A stretch of DNA of 64,000 nt from Branchiostoma lanceolatum (taxonomy: Eukaryota > Chordata > Leptocardii > Amphioxiformes > Branchiostomatidae): NCBI RefSeq assembly GCF_035083965.1, contig NC_089735.1:4862001-4926000 (forward strand), given 5' to 3'. Shown one piece after another: positions 1-9,899 of the stretch. Made by a program: the position numbers and the translations under genes. The notes beneath the pieces were generated by a model. That model made no database searches, was not told the origin of the DNA, and worked only from the letters and a program-made list of their open reading frames with translations. The stretch's first letter is position 1; each line of letters begins with the position of its first letter.

Positions 1-41
1 CTTTGTGTCTAAGACATCCACCAAGTACAGATGAAATTTAA

Positions 42-55
42 TTTATTTATTTATT
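42..55 (-). promoter_or_regulatory. Overlapping polyadenylation signals
   Basis: Read on the minus strand this stretch contains three overlapping AATAAA hexamers. It lies about 540 bases downstream of the SHFL stop codon with no other minus-strand gene between, so it is the best candidate for the 3' end of the SHFL transcript. This is inference; no cleavage site was seen. Confidence 0.5.
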
Positions 56-464
56 TTTAAAAAATTTCTTAAAAACCTTTACAAACTTAACACACACTAC
101 GTTTTTTTAGATAATCTCAAACAATACCAAATAGGAATTCACTACCCAAACAGAAAAAAAGGACTGCATTTCCAGTTGCTGAGGCTTATGATTTAGGTGG
201 ACCCTTTTGATTCAGCAAAAGTAACTGACTCACCAACATATATGTATCTAATTCTTCGCTAAAGCTTAGGTTTTCTCCATTTGTTGTTATGCTAATACCA
301 ACTTTTTCTGACTTCTGGAAATGTGATGTCAGCAATGAAGCGGCTCTAAGGTACTGGGAAGTTTGCACCAGCCTCGTCCGGATTGAGACCAATTGACCCA
401 TTTCTGATGTCACACTTCTGGGAGGTTAGATATTTTCTCTACCAATATGGATCATCTTATTGAC

Positions 465-556
465 CCTGGTATCCAAACCTATTATAGCTCCCGAGTCTCC
501 TCTTCGTAGCAAATATCAGAGGAGACTCGGGAGCTATAATAGGTTTAGATACCAGG
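465..556. repeat. Foldback (hairpin) MITE
   Basis: The arms at about 465-502 and 519-556 are inverted copies with one or two mismatches around a loop of about 16 bases. The right end continues as CCAGGCTA, resembling the TAGCCTGG termini of other foldback elements in this window. It lies in the presumed SHFL 3' untranslated region. No clear target duplication was found. Confidence 0.75.
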
Positions 557-591
557 CTAGATGAAAGCTTTCCTGCTGCTGACTCGCTGCC

Positions 592-3500
592 TCATGTAGC
601 ATCCCTGTACTCAGCCTCCAGATCGGTGGCCTGTGTGAGGAAGGTGGAGACCGTGGAGCCGGTACTGATGTGGGGCGTGCTGGGAACCAACACCTGCAAC
701 AGAAGGCACATCAACACAGTTAGTAGTCCACTGTGTTCTGCTGCTGCAGTAGTTGACACCTTGCAGCTGCAATCAGTCCTTCTTCAACTCTCTCCACTTT
801 GTCCGGTTCGCTGCAAGCTCCCTTAATAGCTCCTGCAGATTTCTTTCTGACCGCAATGATTCTTTCCTTCAGATCCGCCCTCAGTAAAGTCAGTAAGTTT
901 TTGCAGTGTCTACCTTTTCTGGATAGACTCAACACAATTAGCCTGGTCATTATTTGAGATTGTTGTTCACCTGGCGACACATAGGTCGGCAAGTTTCCTT
1001 GTTTCTGTCAATAGCAGGGTATTTTTTTACAGGGATGGGTTGCTAGCCCTTTATCCCCCATTTTACGTCCCTTCCGAAAGATGGGTGTAGCCTCAACTAA
1101 GATACCCTTCCCAAGTTTAATTAAACTGGGAACTGGGAAACCCCTGTTCTAAATTAATTTAGAACAGGGGTTTCCCAGTTACCAACTGATTAGAACCAGG
1201 AGCTCAACTCTGAGGCTGCTACCAGTTGAGCTACAGGCACATCCCTTCTTTGGACTCAGAAAAAGCAAACGGGAGACCCCTAGACATTAAGGTCAGTCTT
1301 CACCCCAAAACACCGTCGAGTTTACAAACCAACTCTCGATGTGTCATAGAAAAAGTGACCCACCTTCTTGTAACCAGGACAAGGGTGCAGTCGCCCAAAG
1401 TCACACGAGTGACAGGAGTGAACGTTCCGAGTGCGCAAGCGGGGACCAGACTGTCGGGGGCCAATACTGCCTTCTGTGGGAAACACCTACAAGAACAAGG
1501 ACATTTCTTTTCTTTATCCATTCAGTGCTCACAGAAATTAAAATTCAGTTATAATCACTACTCAGGCACCAAGATGTCGGTGTTATATAAGCCCATATAA
1601 GCAGCAGTCGCTGGGTGTAAAAGATACAAAATACAGATTCGTTTAACCATCCATCCATTCATTTATTTATCCTGATCCATACAGGGCTTAATCTAAACAG
1701 GGGAACGGGTGCTTCCACACCGTGGAAGGGGGGAATCTACACCATCCCCCTGTTTAGTTGCTCTGCTCCCTTGCGATGTTTCCCCTTGCAACGTTTTCCT
1801 AGAACTATCCATTTCTTCATCCAATCTACATAACAGGACTAGGACGATGCCCTGACCTGTACATTGTTGCAGTTGTGGCAGTCGGCAGGCTTGTTGTACT
1901 GGGCCCATCCTGTGAAGGTGTTGCCGCAGTGCTGGCAGGTAAACTTGCCGATGCCGTACTCCATGTCCTTGGGAATGGGATCATACTTCACTTCGCACTT
2001 GTTACACCTAGATGTGTTAAAGATATCGGGTGATTTATTTGAAGCTGACATGCCCAAATGAGAAGAAGGTAGGTCATGAGTTCTATCCCCAGCCGAGTCA
2101 TACCACTTTAAAAATGGTACATACTGCTTTCTCTGCTTAGCACTCAGCATTTGGGAAAGAGTATTGCAGTTACACACCACTGCCAGTGAACTAGCCCCCT
2201 GCTGTAGTGATTGCACAAAGTTGTGTGGCCCAAGGGCTATTGAAATGGAGAAGGGAGCCACCCTATGCACCATCTAGTGAGGGAAGGACTTTAACTTTAA
2301 AAAATGAGTTGGAGGGGGGTTCCTGACAACTCCTGACACTAAATTCAGTAGGATCGCCATTGCATTATACTAAATTCAGGAAGTCAATTATGCAAAATAT
2401 GGCCATTTCGCTACAAATCTAATGCAGGAATACAAAAAGTTTTCCCTACAACTTACGTTACATCAAAACAATCTGCCAATGCCTTAAGGAAAAGGAACAT
2501 ATGAACCACCCCTGGAATGAATATGGATCTCCTCATAAAAGTTTCTACAGTAATAAGGACTTCTAGTTACGGACCAAATCCTTCAGTCACAGGCCAACTG
2601 TGTGAGTAGAGTAGACATGAACTAGGATCCATTGTCAATAATGGCTGACATAGACATAACACAGCTTGTTCAAAAGATAGTCAGTGAGAACACCTGCCTG
2701 GACACTGGCTTGTGCTGGAACACCCTTTTCCACCACGTGCTGTCGCACGGCGCACAGCCGAACTGTCTCCGCTCCGCCAGCTCCTTGTCGTGTCTCCTCA
2801 GGTTCTCCACGGTCAGCGCTGAGACTCCCTCGGGGAGGTCTGCGCTCGCTTGTCGTCTCTCCTGAAGTCAGCAAAGCAAATTTAAAGTTAGTTAAGTTAA
2901 AATCCTCCCGCACCAATATTGATGTATAGGGCGGTGCCCATCTCGTTTCATAGCCCTGGGCCACACTGTGGTGCAAACACTGTAGCAGGGGGCTAGTCCA
3001 CTGGCAGTGGAGTGTGTTTCACTTCCATACTGTTTCATAAGTATGTACCATTTTTATAAAGTCTTTGGTATGTCAATGCGCCTCTTGTCCAGAGGTGTCC
3101 TACCTGGGGCTTGTACCCCAGTCCTTCTGGTCCAAGTAATTTGAACCAGATGTGGTGAGAGACAGAAGCCCAGACCACTACACCACAGGGACACCCCAAA
3201 TTTAAAGTATTATGATGCATATGCCAATGCTGAGATTGGCTATGTGTCTGAATCTGCCTGTACAGAGTGCCAAGACCACCTGCAGCTATGGCAGGGAGTA
3301 AAGATCTTATATCAGCACAGCAAGGCTCAGTCTTGTCATCGTGATACCTTCTTTACTCAAACATTACAGAAGAAAAAAATATCATCCAGCAACGAGAAAA
3401 CTAGTCTGAAACTTGCAGGCGATATGTATTTCTGGGTTAACAAATAAACAAACAAACTCCGCTGTCCAAGGCTGTCATGGGGATCGGCGGATGTTGGGCG

Positions 3501-5657
3501 GGCCGCTATAGGTGTGACTTAATCAGGGTACAAGAAAACTGACTCCTCCAACATTGATAAACTTCACGTTGATATTGTGCAATTATGTGTTGGTAGCAAC
3601 CATTAAACGCTGATCAAATTGAATTTGAAAAGACACAGGGATTCAAAAAACCTGCTCAACTTTCTATGACATGTGTATGTCTGTATCCCAATCTGTAGTC
3701 TTTTTTGTTCAAAAAAAGAGACACAAGCAAATCATTTTGTCCACCCTATCACAATACAACCTTGTGTGCTCCACCCCTGAGGTCTTACCAAAAAAGTATT
3801 CAGATGATATTTGCTTGTACTTACCTGGGTCAGTCGGCGCTGAAGAATGGCAATGGCAATTTCCACATCGGTTGCTCTACCACGAATGAGGAAGTACAGA
3901 GTACCATTTGGGCGCTCCTAGATAAATGGACATATATCAATCTCCAAGCAGATCTATCGGTGACAAGACAATATCCATGGGCCGAAACAGTATCCAACCA
4001 GCCATCCATGGATACTGTCTTGTCACTGATAGATCTTCTTTCAGATTAGATGTTTATGACCTCTCAACAATTCATTATGATCTATCAAAATCTTTTTTTA
4101 CTGCAATGTGCATTGTGTTCCTTTCCCCTAGTTGCAATTCCATACAACAAAAAGCAAACTCTATCTAGGCTGCAGTGCCTTGATATTGCTAGTTTTCTTG
4201 CTTGCTGATTACAAAGTCAGTTTTCTGATTGCTACACCATTCTGACACCTGCCCCAGTTTCCTTATATTGCTGCCGACACAGCAACCAGAGCAAAGGATG
4301 TAATCAGCATGTTGTCGACACAAACATGCTGCCCACAGAGACTACTATGGGGGGAGAAGTCGCACTGTCAAATCAAGTCAAGTCAAACTGTCAAAGCCTT
4401 TATTTTCTTTCGAATGCTTGTTTGGCCACATGGCCACTTTTCAAGGAGGTCAAAGTGGAGGGGGAGGAGTCACAGATAAAAGAGTACAAAAGAAACTTTA
4501 CATGAACTATATCAACACAATCATAAATAACAAGTCGAAATAAATAGATAAATAAGGCATGAGGGAGGGTCTGCATTGGGGGTTACAACAACAGTTCCAA
4601 CAACGCTTTGCACTGAATACAGGCGAACCCCCTACGTATTACGCTAAAATCACTAATTACATGAATAAGACAACTCCGAATTACGGGAAATAAAAAAACT
4701 GCCTATGCCTCACGTAAAAGAACATGTAGACCATCATGAGAGTTGTGTATTGGAGGACTGAAAGCCGCCTGCTATGTATAAGAAATATGAAGTTGATAAC
4801 CTAGTTAATTGTTTTTTATTGGCAGAAAAACTTAACATTACATAATCGAGAAGACATCTAAAAAAAGAAGATAATTCATTTCCTCATCAATATCTTTGGT
4901 AGTAATGTTTACTTCAGAAGTAGAAGTTAAGACAACTGCAACAATTTGCAACTTATCTACTTTAAAACAATGTACAGTTATTGCTAAATAGTAAAAGAGT
5001 GGCTTCTGTACCTGAATCTCCATGTTTGCGATGTTGTGCTTGATCTTGATTTCTCTACAGATCGCTCGGATCTTGTCAATTGCTCTAAGGTCAGTATATC
5101 TCTTACATTCCTGGGCAATATAAAATGCCTGAAAGACAAGTATGAGAAGTGAGCAATCTTGTTTATACCTTCATACCTTGATACCGCATGCAGGATAGAA
5201 GGCGTCCGCCTGTTGTGTCCTGATCTTGACTCCTTCAAACTGCGTACTTGCGCTCTTCCCAGTGCTCATCTAGCCTAGTTTTAAACTGGTTTACGCTCTC
5301 TGCAGCAATCACTTTAGCAGGTAAGGAATTCCAGCTGTTAACAGCTCTGACACTAAAAGTTTGACTTCTCACCCTAGTCCTAGCCAGTGGGACTTTTAGC
5401 TTGAGGTCATGGCCTCTTGTTACCTTCTAGACAACAGGGGTGAAGAAACTGCGGACTAGAGCCCTTTCAAGACCTTTCAAGAACCCTTAACGTTTATATC
5501 TATATCTTGTTTATATCCCTGCATACATAGTACAATTAGTTCTTGCATTAAGGCAAAATATCATCAGTTGTCAAGCAGAGGCAATGTCAAGTACATCTTG
5601 TTGATTGAAAACTATCATATTCACCCTTTCAATCTCAGCATTTGCAGGTTGTGCCAT
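592..5657 (-). CDS. SHFL: Shiftless-like antiviral ribosomal-frameshift inhibitor (SHFL/C19orf66 homologue)
   Basis: Seven coding exons in transcript order: 5657-5625, 5128-5012, 3917-3825, 2861-2698, 2007-1857, 1486-1364 and 693-592, total 783 bases, 260 aa plus stop. Human SHFL is 291 aa. The start exon is tiny (11 codons, MAQPANAEIER) and least certain. The core matches SHFL: FGCAPCDSTWWKRV, then SRCNKC, YDPIPKDMEYG, FTCQHCGNTFTGWAQ, CHNC, and a tail HSCHSC...VPSTPHISTGSTV close to human HPSNPHISSGSTV. The paired CxxC motifs form the zinc ribbon. In vertebrates SHFL is an interferon-induced cytoplasmic protein that binds RNA and ribosomes and blocks programmed -1 frameshifting. Function here is inferred from homology. 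All phases agree, but the junction 2698/2007 needs a GC donor. Intron 1 holds a LINE fragment; two other introns hold SINEs. Confidence 0.9.
1022..1236 (-). mobile_element. tRNA-derived SINE (family C) with inserted palindrome
   Basis: Read on the minus strand it starts with a pol III A-box-like TAGCTCAACTGGTAGCAGC and ends with TTTCGGAAGGGACGTAAAATGG. That ending recurs in the plus-strand copy at 30660-30850. It is split by a perfect 50-base palindrome at 1131-1180 and a shorter one (AGTTTAATTAAACT) just beside it. It lies in the last SHFL intron. Confidence 0.7.
2008..2697 (-). other. SHFL: Apparent GC-AG intron of SHFL
   Basis: To join ...PVSR to CNKC.. in the SHFL frame, the exon must end in phase 2 at 2698. 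The next bases are GCAGGT, a GC donor. The acceptor ends TCTAG at 2008. The nearby GT at 2693-2692 would give phase 0 and an immediate stop in the next exon. The intron carries a plus-oriented SINE fragment at about 2080-2278. Confidence 0.65.
2080..2278 (+). mobile_element. tRNA-derived SINE, family A (5' truncated)
   Basis: It shares GAGTCATACC..AATGGTACATACT, CACTGCCAGTG.ACTAGCCCCCTGCT and the GTGGCCCA.GGGCTAT tail with the complete copy at 13380-13690. The tRNA-like head is missing. Confidence 0.75.
2926..3198 (-). mobile_element. tRNA-derived SINE, family A (near full length)
   Basis: On the minus strand it begins GGGGTGTCCCTGTGGTGTAG (A box) and has a B-box region GGGGTACAAGCCCC, then the same body and tail as the 13380 copy. 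It lies in a SHFL intron, just upstream of the zinc-ribbon exon. Confidence 0.85.
3943..4046. repeat. Foldback MITE with CTCCAAGCAGA end
   Basis: The left arm, AATCTCCAAGCAGATCTATC.., and the right arm are inverted copies about 40 bases long ending at CCATGG. They diverge slightly, chiefly in the outer ten bases. One of several elements here sharing the CTCCAAGCAGA terminus. It is in a SHFL intron. Confidence 0.7.
5235..5470 (-). mobile_element. CR1/L2-like LINE reverse-transcriptase C-terminal fragment
   Basis: The minus-strand translation gives VTRGHDLKLKVPLARTRVRS, then VNSWNSLPAKVIAAESVNQF and KTRLDEHW before a TGA at 5235-5237. This is the standard end of non-LTR retrotransposon ORF2 in the CR1/L2 group (RxxxWNxLP..SVxxFKxxLD). 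An in-frame TAG occurs upstream, so it is a dead 5'-truncated copy. It lies in SHFL intron 1. Confidence 0.85.
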
Positions 5658-6450
5658 GTTGTTATTTCCTACACAAACAACAAAATAAAAACATTAAGAC
5701 CAAAATGACATTATTATTTCAACGCTCATCTATCAAATATGTAACGTTAGTTATTTTATATCGCATAACATGTCAATCAATTCCAACTGGCCACGTGATC
5801 AGAACTCGCTTGGGAATAACAGGAATAAAGCGTGCCAAAGTTCAGCTCTTTTGCAAAACGTATAAACAAATGTTCAGACTAGTCAAATGTGTGACTATCC
5901 AATCAGTGATAATTGATGTATGTACTGTTAGCACACCCGCTGTATATTGTTTGCGCAAGGAGATTAACGTTATATGTGTGTGTGTTGTTTGTTTGTTTGT
6001 TTGTTTGTTTGCGTTACGTTATGTGCACAATTAAGATCATATCCATATGGAACGCTCACCTACCTTCTACCTGCTCTATCCCTAACTCGACGCGCTATTT
6101 CTTCTCAAGAATAACCTCTTCCTTACTGTGAGACGATCCGGCAGAATCAGACTGAGAAGGTTTCTTTGGTTGACCTGCAGCGAGGAAGACACACAAACTT
6201 CCTGCCTCCGATGTGTCTTTTGGTGAGCTGGCGACCTTTCACACCTGCGCCGTGCGCAAAGGGTCAGAGGACGTTGACCTTGACTTTAGGATCATGGTGT
6301 TTGTTTTATAAAGGAAGAAACCACGAAAGGAAATAAAGGGGAATAATGTAACGTTACAACCACACGATGGCGCCGACCTTTGCATAAAAGCTTCATTTTT
6401 CCCTTCCCAATATTTCCCTTCACCAAGTAACGATAAATGTTTGGAAGGAA
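5658..6450. other. Upstream region of SHFL
   Basis: No coding exon is recognised. The stretch has several AACGTTA motifs, a GTTT tetranucleotide run at about 5988-6012, and a GAAA-rich segment at 6314-6345. A good minus-strand donor (CACA|GTAAGG) lies near 6122-6127 and could end an untranslated first exon of SHFL. Confidence 0.4.
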
Positions 6451-6654
6451 GATGGTGTTTTTCCCGCAGTTGTCACTTTTTATTGAAAGGATTATGTGTC
6501 ATCACGAATGGGCAAATTGGAGGATGTTACGCACCCCCTCCCTACATCTGCTTTGAGTTCAACGTTAATAGGTTGACGCAAGGAAGCGAACTTTGTTCCC
6601 AAGGACGGGCCAATGTGGTTCACAGGGGGTTGTCTTTCTCTCTCTGTAAGCGTT

Positions 6655-6760
6655 TGCGTGTGTCCGTGTCCGTGTGGGTATGTGTGTGTGTGTGCGTTTG
6701 TGCGTGAGTGTGAGTGCGTGTGTGTGTGTGTGTGTGTGTGCGTCCGTGCGTGGGTGTGTA
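6655..6760. repeat. GT-rich microsatellite
   Basis: An interrupted TG/CG dinucleotide tract. Long open frames across it on both strands are products of the repeat, not genes. Confidence 0.9.
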
Positions 6761-7135
6761 TCATGCCACCTCAGACATGAGACAACATTCTTCAATCCGT
6801 TCTGTTTAATAGCCAACAATGTACTTAAAAGTAACTGACTGGTCTAGAACACCAGAGGTGGAACATTCGCGCGCCGGGTAGCCCAACCTCGAGCTCTCCT
6901 AACCAGCCTAACCGTTCAGTCCAGTCCACGTAAACGGTTAGCTCCTCATCCGCTGGCATTTAGATCTAAACATTTCAGAAGCAAAACTGCATAACAGTTA
7001 TATAAAATTGTAAAGAAAGATTGCAGGCAGTGTGAGATTTAGTGGCGCGTAGAGATCGTTGCGGAGTCGATTATTAAACACCAACTGTCCATGTGGCCCA
7101 AAACAGAACGTGATACGATGAGGCCGCGGGATGCA

Positions 7136-7361
7136 TACTCTCCAAGCAGAGGTTGAATGGGCAGATCGTCACCATTTTATCATATGCCTTTTTTTTCGCT
7201 AGCCCATTCAACCTCTGCCCCCGGGCGGACCGTCAGAGGACAAGGGGAGGAGTAGTTCTTTGGGAAATGTGTCAAAGTCCCTCCCCGTGCCCCTATTTCC
7301 CGCAATCTGTGAACTGGGCTAGCGAAAAAACGGCATATGATAAAACAGTGATGATCTGCTA
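7136..7361. mobile_element. MITE with TACTCTCCAAGCAGA terminus and 8-bp target duplication
   Basis: Flanked by GGGATGCA at 7128-7135 and 7362-7369. The ends share an inverted arm of about 45 bases (GCAGATC.TCAC..TTTATCATATGCC...CGCTAGCCCA). A further inverted pair, AGAGGTTGAATGGG / CCCATTCAACCTCT, sits at 7147-7217, so the structure is nested. Confidence 0.8.
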
Positions 7362-8114
7362 GGGATGCAGTCCCCGCTTTGTGCAGACCTCAGCAGGCAT
7401 GAATCCGACGATGTTGCTCGCTGCGTTGCCAGCACAGATTCCTTTTATTTCCTAGCTTATATTCTTCTGAATTCTACTACAGTACATTGGATTCAACAAT
7501 ATTTTAAGCGGCATATTTCACCATGTTGTAACACGCTGGTGCTCGCTATGGACAAGAAATACCAATTTCCCATCTACGCTAATCAGTTGCAGTTGCACGG
7601 TTGCAGGTTCCTTTGTTATAATCATAGTGTGGTCCTTTTATATCTGTGATTGCGGGGCGGTTAAATGACACGTCCTAGGCCTGTTCGTGATTCATGGAAT
7701 GGACATCCACACTGTGACTGCCACGGGCTTGTGTCAGTCATACTAGCCCCCCTCGTACTCTGTGGAAGGAAAGGAAAGATATCTTTTCACCTTTCCACCA
7801 GGCTAAATCTGATGGCATAGAAAACTTCATATACAAATGTCACAAAGAGCAGCTTTAACTTCAGGGCGTCGTTTAAATCAAGCAATGTTCACAAGAATTC
7901 TTGCTGCTACAAGTTGCCGAACTGAATATTTTAAATTCATAATGACGCAAGCACGATCATCGGCCGTTTGACATAAGGGCTGATTTGTCAGTGTGATTGT
8001 AAGTTCAGCACCAGGGACAGAACCATTGTGAAGTCATCGGGAAGTGTGAAAACCGATCTCCGAGAATGTGTTCCAAGGCGTGCCCTGCTAACTGTTATAT
8101 AACGTCTTTAAACA

Positions 8115-9728
8115 GCGATCTGGCCTCTGGTACTAGAAGCCCCGGGTTCGATCCCGGCTGTGACGCTCAGCCGACATGCACGCTACCGGAAAAGGTCGCA
8201 GCCGTCACAAATCAACAATTTAGCTCGGCCGACTTGTCGGCGAGCTCCAAATGGCGATTTTCGGGCGAAGCACGACCGACGTCCTGTCGATTCTACGGGC
8301 TTCGGGCGAATTTTCGGAGCTCGGCCGACGTTCGCGTGTCACTGGAAGCTGCGCTTAAATTCAGCGAGGCCTCGGCGACGATTTTTGAACTCGCACAGCT
8401 CGTCAACAGTTTGCCCGTAGCTCGCCCGAGCAACGCCCAGCGCTCGGCCAATATTCGGGCGGGCATCCGAGGATTTTAGACCCGATTTTTGGTCGGTCGG
8501 AGGTCGCCCGAACTCTTCGGCCTCGTGCGAGCCTCGCACGGGCCTTGAACAATAATCGGACGACCGTCGTCAGTGTTCCGGCCGACTCATGAAAAGTAAG
8601 GCGTGCTTCGGGCGAGCGTTGTGCAGGTGTTGATGGGAGCTTGGACGGGCCTCGGCCGAACTCCTTCTTATTTATAGATGAAAGGAAATGACATTTTGGT
8701 TTATAACATAAGATGATAAATGATACTGTAATATTAACTAATACTAATATCAACTTGTCAAAGAATGCTGCCAAACTTTTCTAATGAAAGACAATTCAAT
8801 GCAAAGTTAAATTTTCATTCAAAAAAAATTATAAATAAAATGTTGACACCGAAGACAATGCTTCTTGTTTCTATTTTGGTATTGGTTTGGATGTTTCAAT
8901 TTGTATATTAATGAACTGTGGCTTGACTTTTGAGGTTTGACCTCACTTCCTGAGTTTTTTCTCCACAAAATGACTAGTTGAAAGTCCACTGAGTCATTAT
9001 AGATCTATGTTTGTCTACCGAGGCACGCCCAGGCGTCGGCAGGGCGTCGAAAGGCTTATCAACGGTCGGTCGAAGCTCGGACGGCGTTCGCCCGAGCTTC
9101 GGTCGATTTCTATTTGGTGAAAATTTTTGGATCGGGGTTAAACGACTGATCTGTTGACTTTGTGGCTCCTGCACTTGTATTTTGATTGGTCTATAACAAA
9201 ATTCCTCTTTATGTGATTATTTTCAGTGTGCCCACCTACTTCACTTGTGCCCTACAGATTTGCCACAACTCAGAAAGTAAAGTTGGTCCAAATTTGAGAT
9301 TGTTACCAGGCCATTTGATTCTGACTTCGTCCGTGTCCAAGAGATGGTACCGTCTTATGTGGGATTTATGATTATTAGCGTTCGACGGACGTCGCCCGAG
9401 CTCTGTTCAATTTGTGACGGGGCAGGTTTTCAGTGAAAAATACGGTCGACGCTCGGGCGAATTTGAAATTCGGCGAGCTTCCGGCGATCTACAAAATCGG
9501 CCGATGCTCGCATGAACTGTGACGCCGGCTTTAGGACGGGACGTTAAGCCGTGGTCCACTGTTCATTGTGCTTGTCGGGCTACATGTAGGGGAATTTCCC
9601 CGTACAATGAACCTGTAAATACAGTATATACCTGTATATAACTGTTTATACCTGTAAATACTGTATATGTTTGCTAGTCGTCTGTCTTCCTGTCACGACC
9701 AGTGGAAGATTAGCTCATCTGTTCATTT
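8115..9728 (+). mobile_element. tRNA-derived SINE (family B) interrupted by a 1.3 kb insertion
   Basis: The left part (TACTAGAAGCCCCGGGTTCGATC.. to AAAAGGTCGCAG) and the right part (TTAGGACGGGACGTTAAG.. to CACGACCAGTGGAAG) are continuous in the minus-strand copy at 48063-48275. They are separated here by about 1.32 kb. GGTTCGATCC is a pol III B box. The SINE is therefore older than the insertion. Confidence 0.8.
8205..9523. mobile_element. CG-rich insertion with scattered TCGGGCGA-type motifs
   Basis: The left end is GTCACAAATC; the right end, reversed, is GTCACAGTTC. A 3-bp GCC may be duplicated at the junctions. The interior has about 20 degenerate octamers of the kind TCGGGCGA, TCGCCCGA and TCGGCCGA in CG-rich blocks (about 8220-8665, 9010-9120, 9375-9525), separated by AT-rich DNA. 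TTTGTGAC recurs internally near 9411, suggesting nested copies. No long credible coding frame. Confidence 0.6.
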
Positions 9729-9899
9729 GAGTTCGAGATCACTTTCCTTTCCTTTCACAATCTGCTCGGGAGGGCGGGGCTGTTCCAAATCCTTGTAAAC
9801 TTGCTCCGCCCATCCTATCAACGTTACATTCACGCCATAAACCACCCACTGTGCGGATTAACTTCCATACCCTGAGATTTCAACCAAACTCAACTGTAC

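Noticed and set aside
186..413. 76-codon minus-strand open frame just beyond the SHFL stop
   Set aside because: It lies between the SHFL stop and its likely polyadenylation signal, matches no family I recognise, and would need phase-2 splicing that no nearby exon supplies. Treated as 3' untranslated sequence.
6492..6764. Histidine/threonine-rich open frames on both strands
   Set aside because: They are translations of a GT/AC microsatellite.
8130..8165. tRNA-like segment with a perfect B box
   Set aside because: No complete cloverleaf; the same sequence recurs as the head of a SINE family, so it is not a functional tRNA gene.
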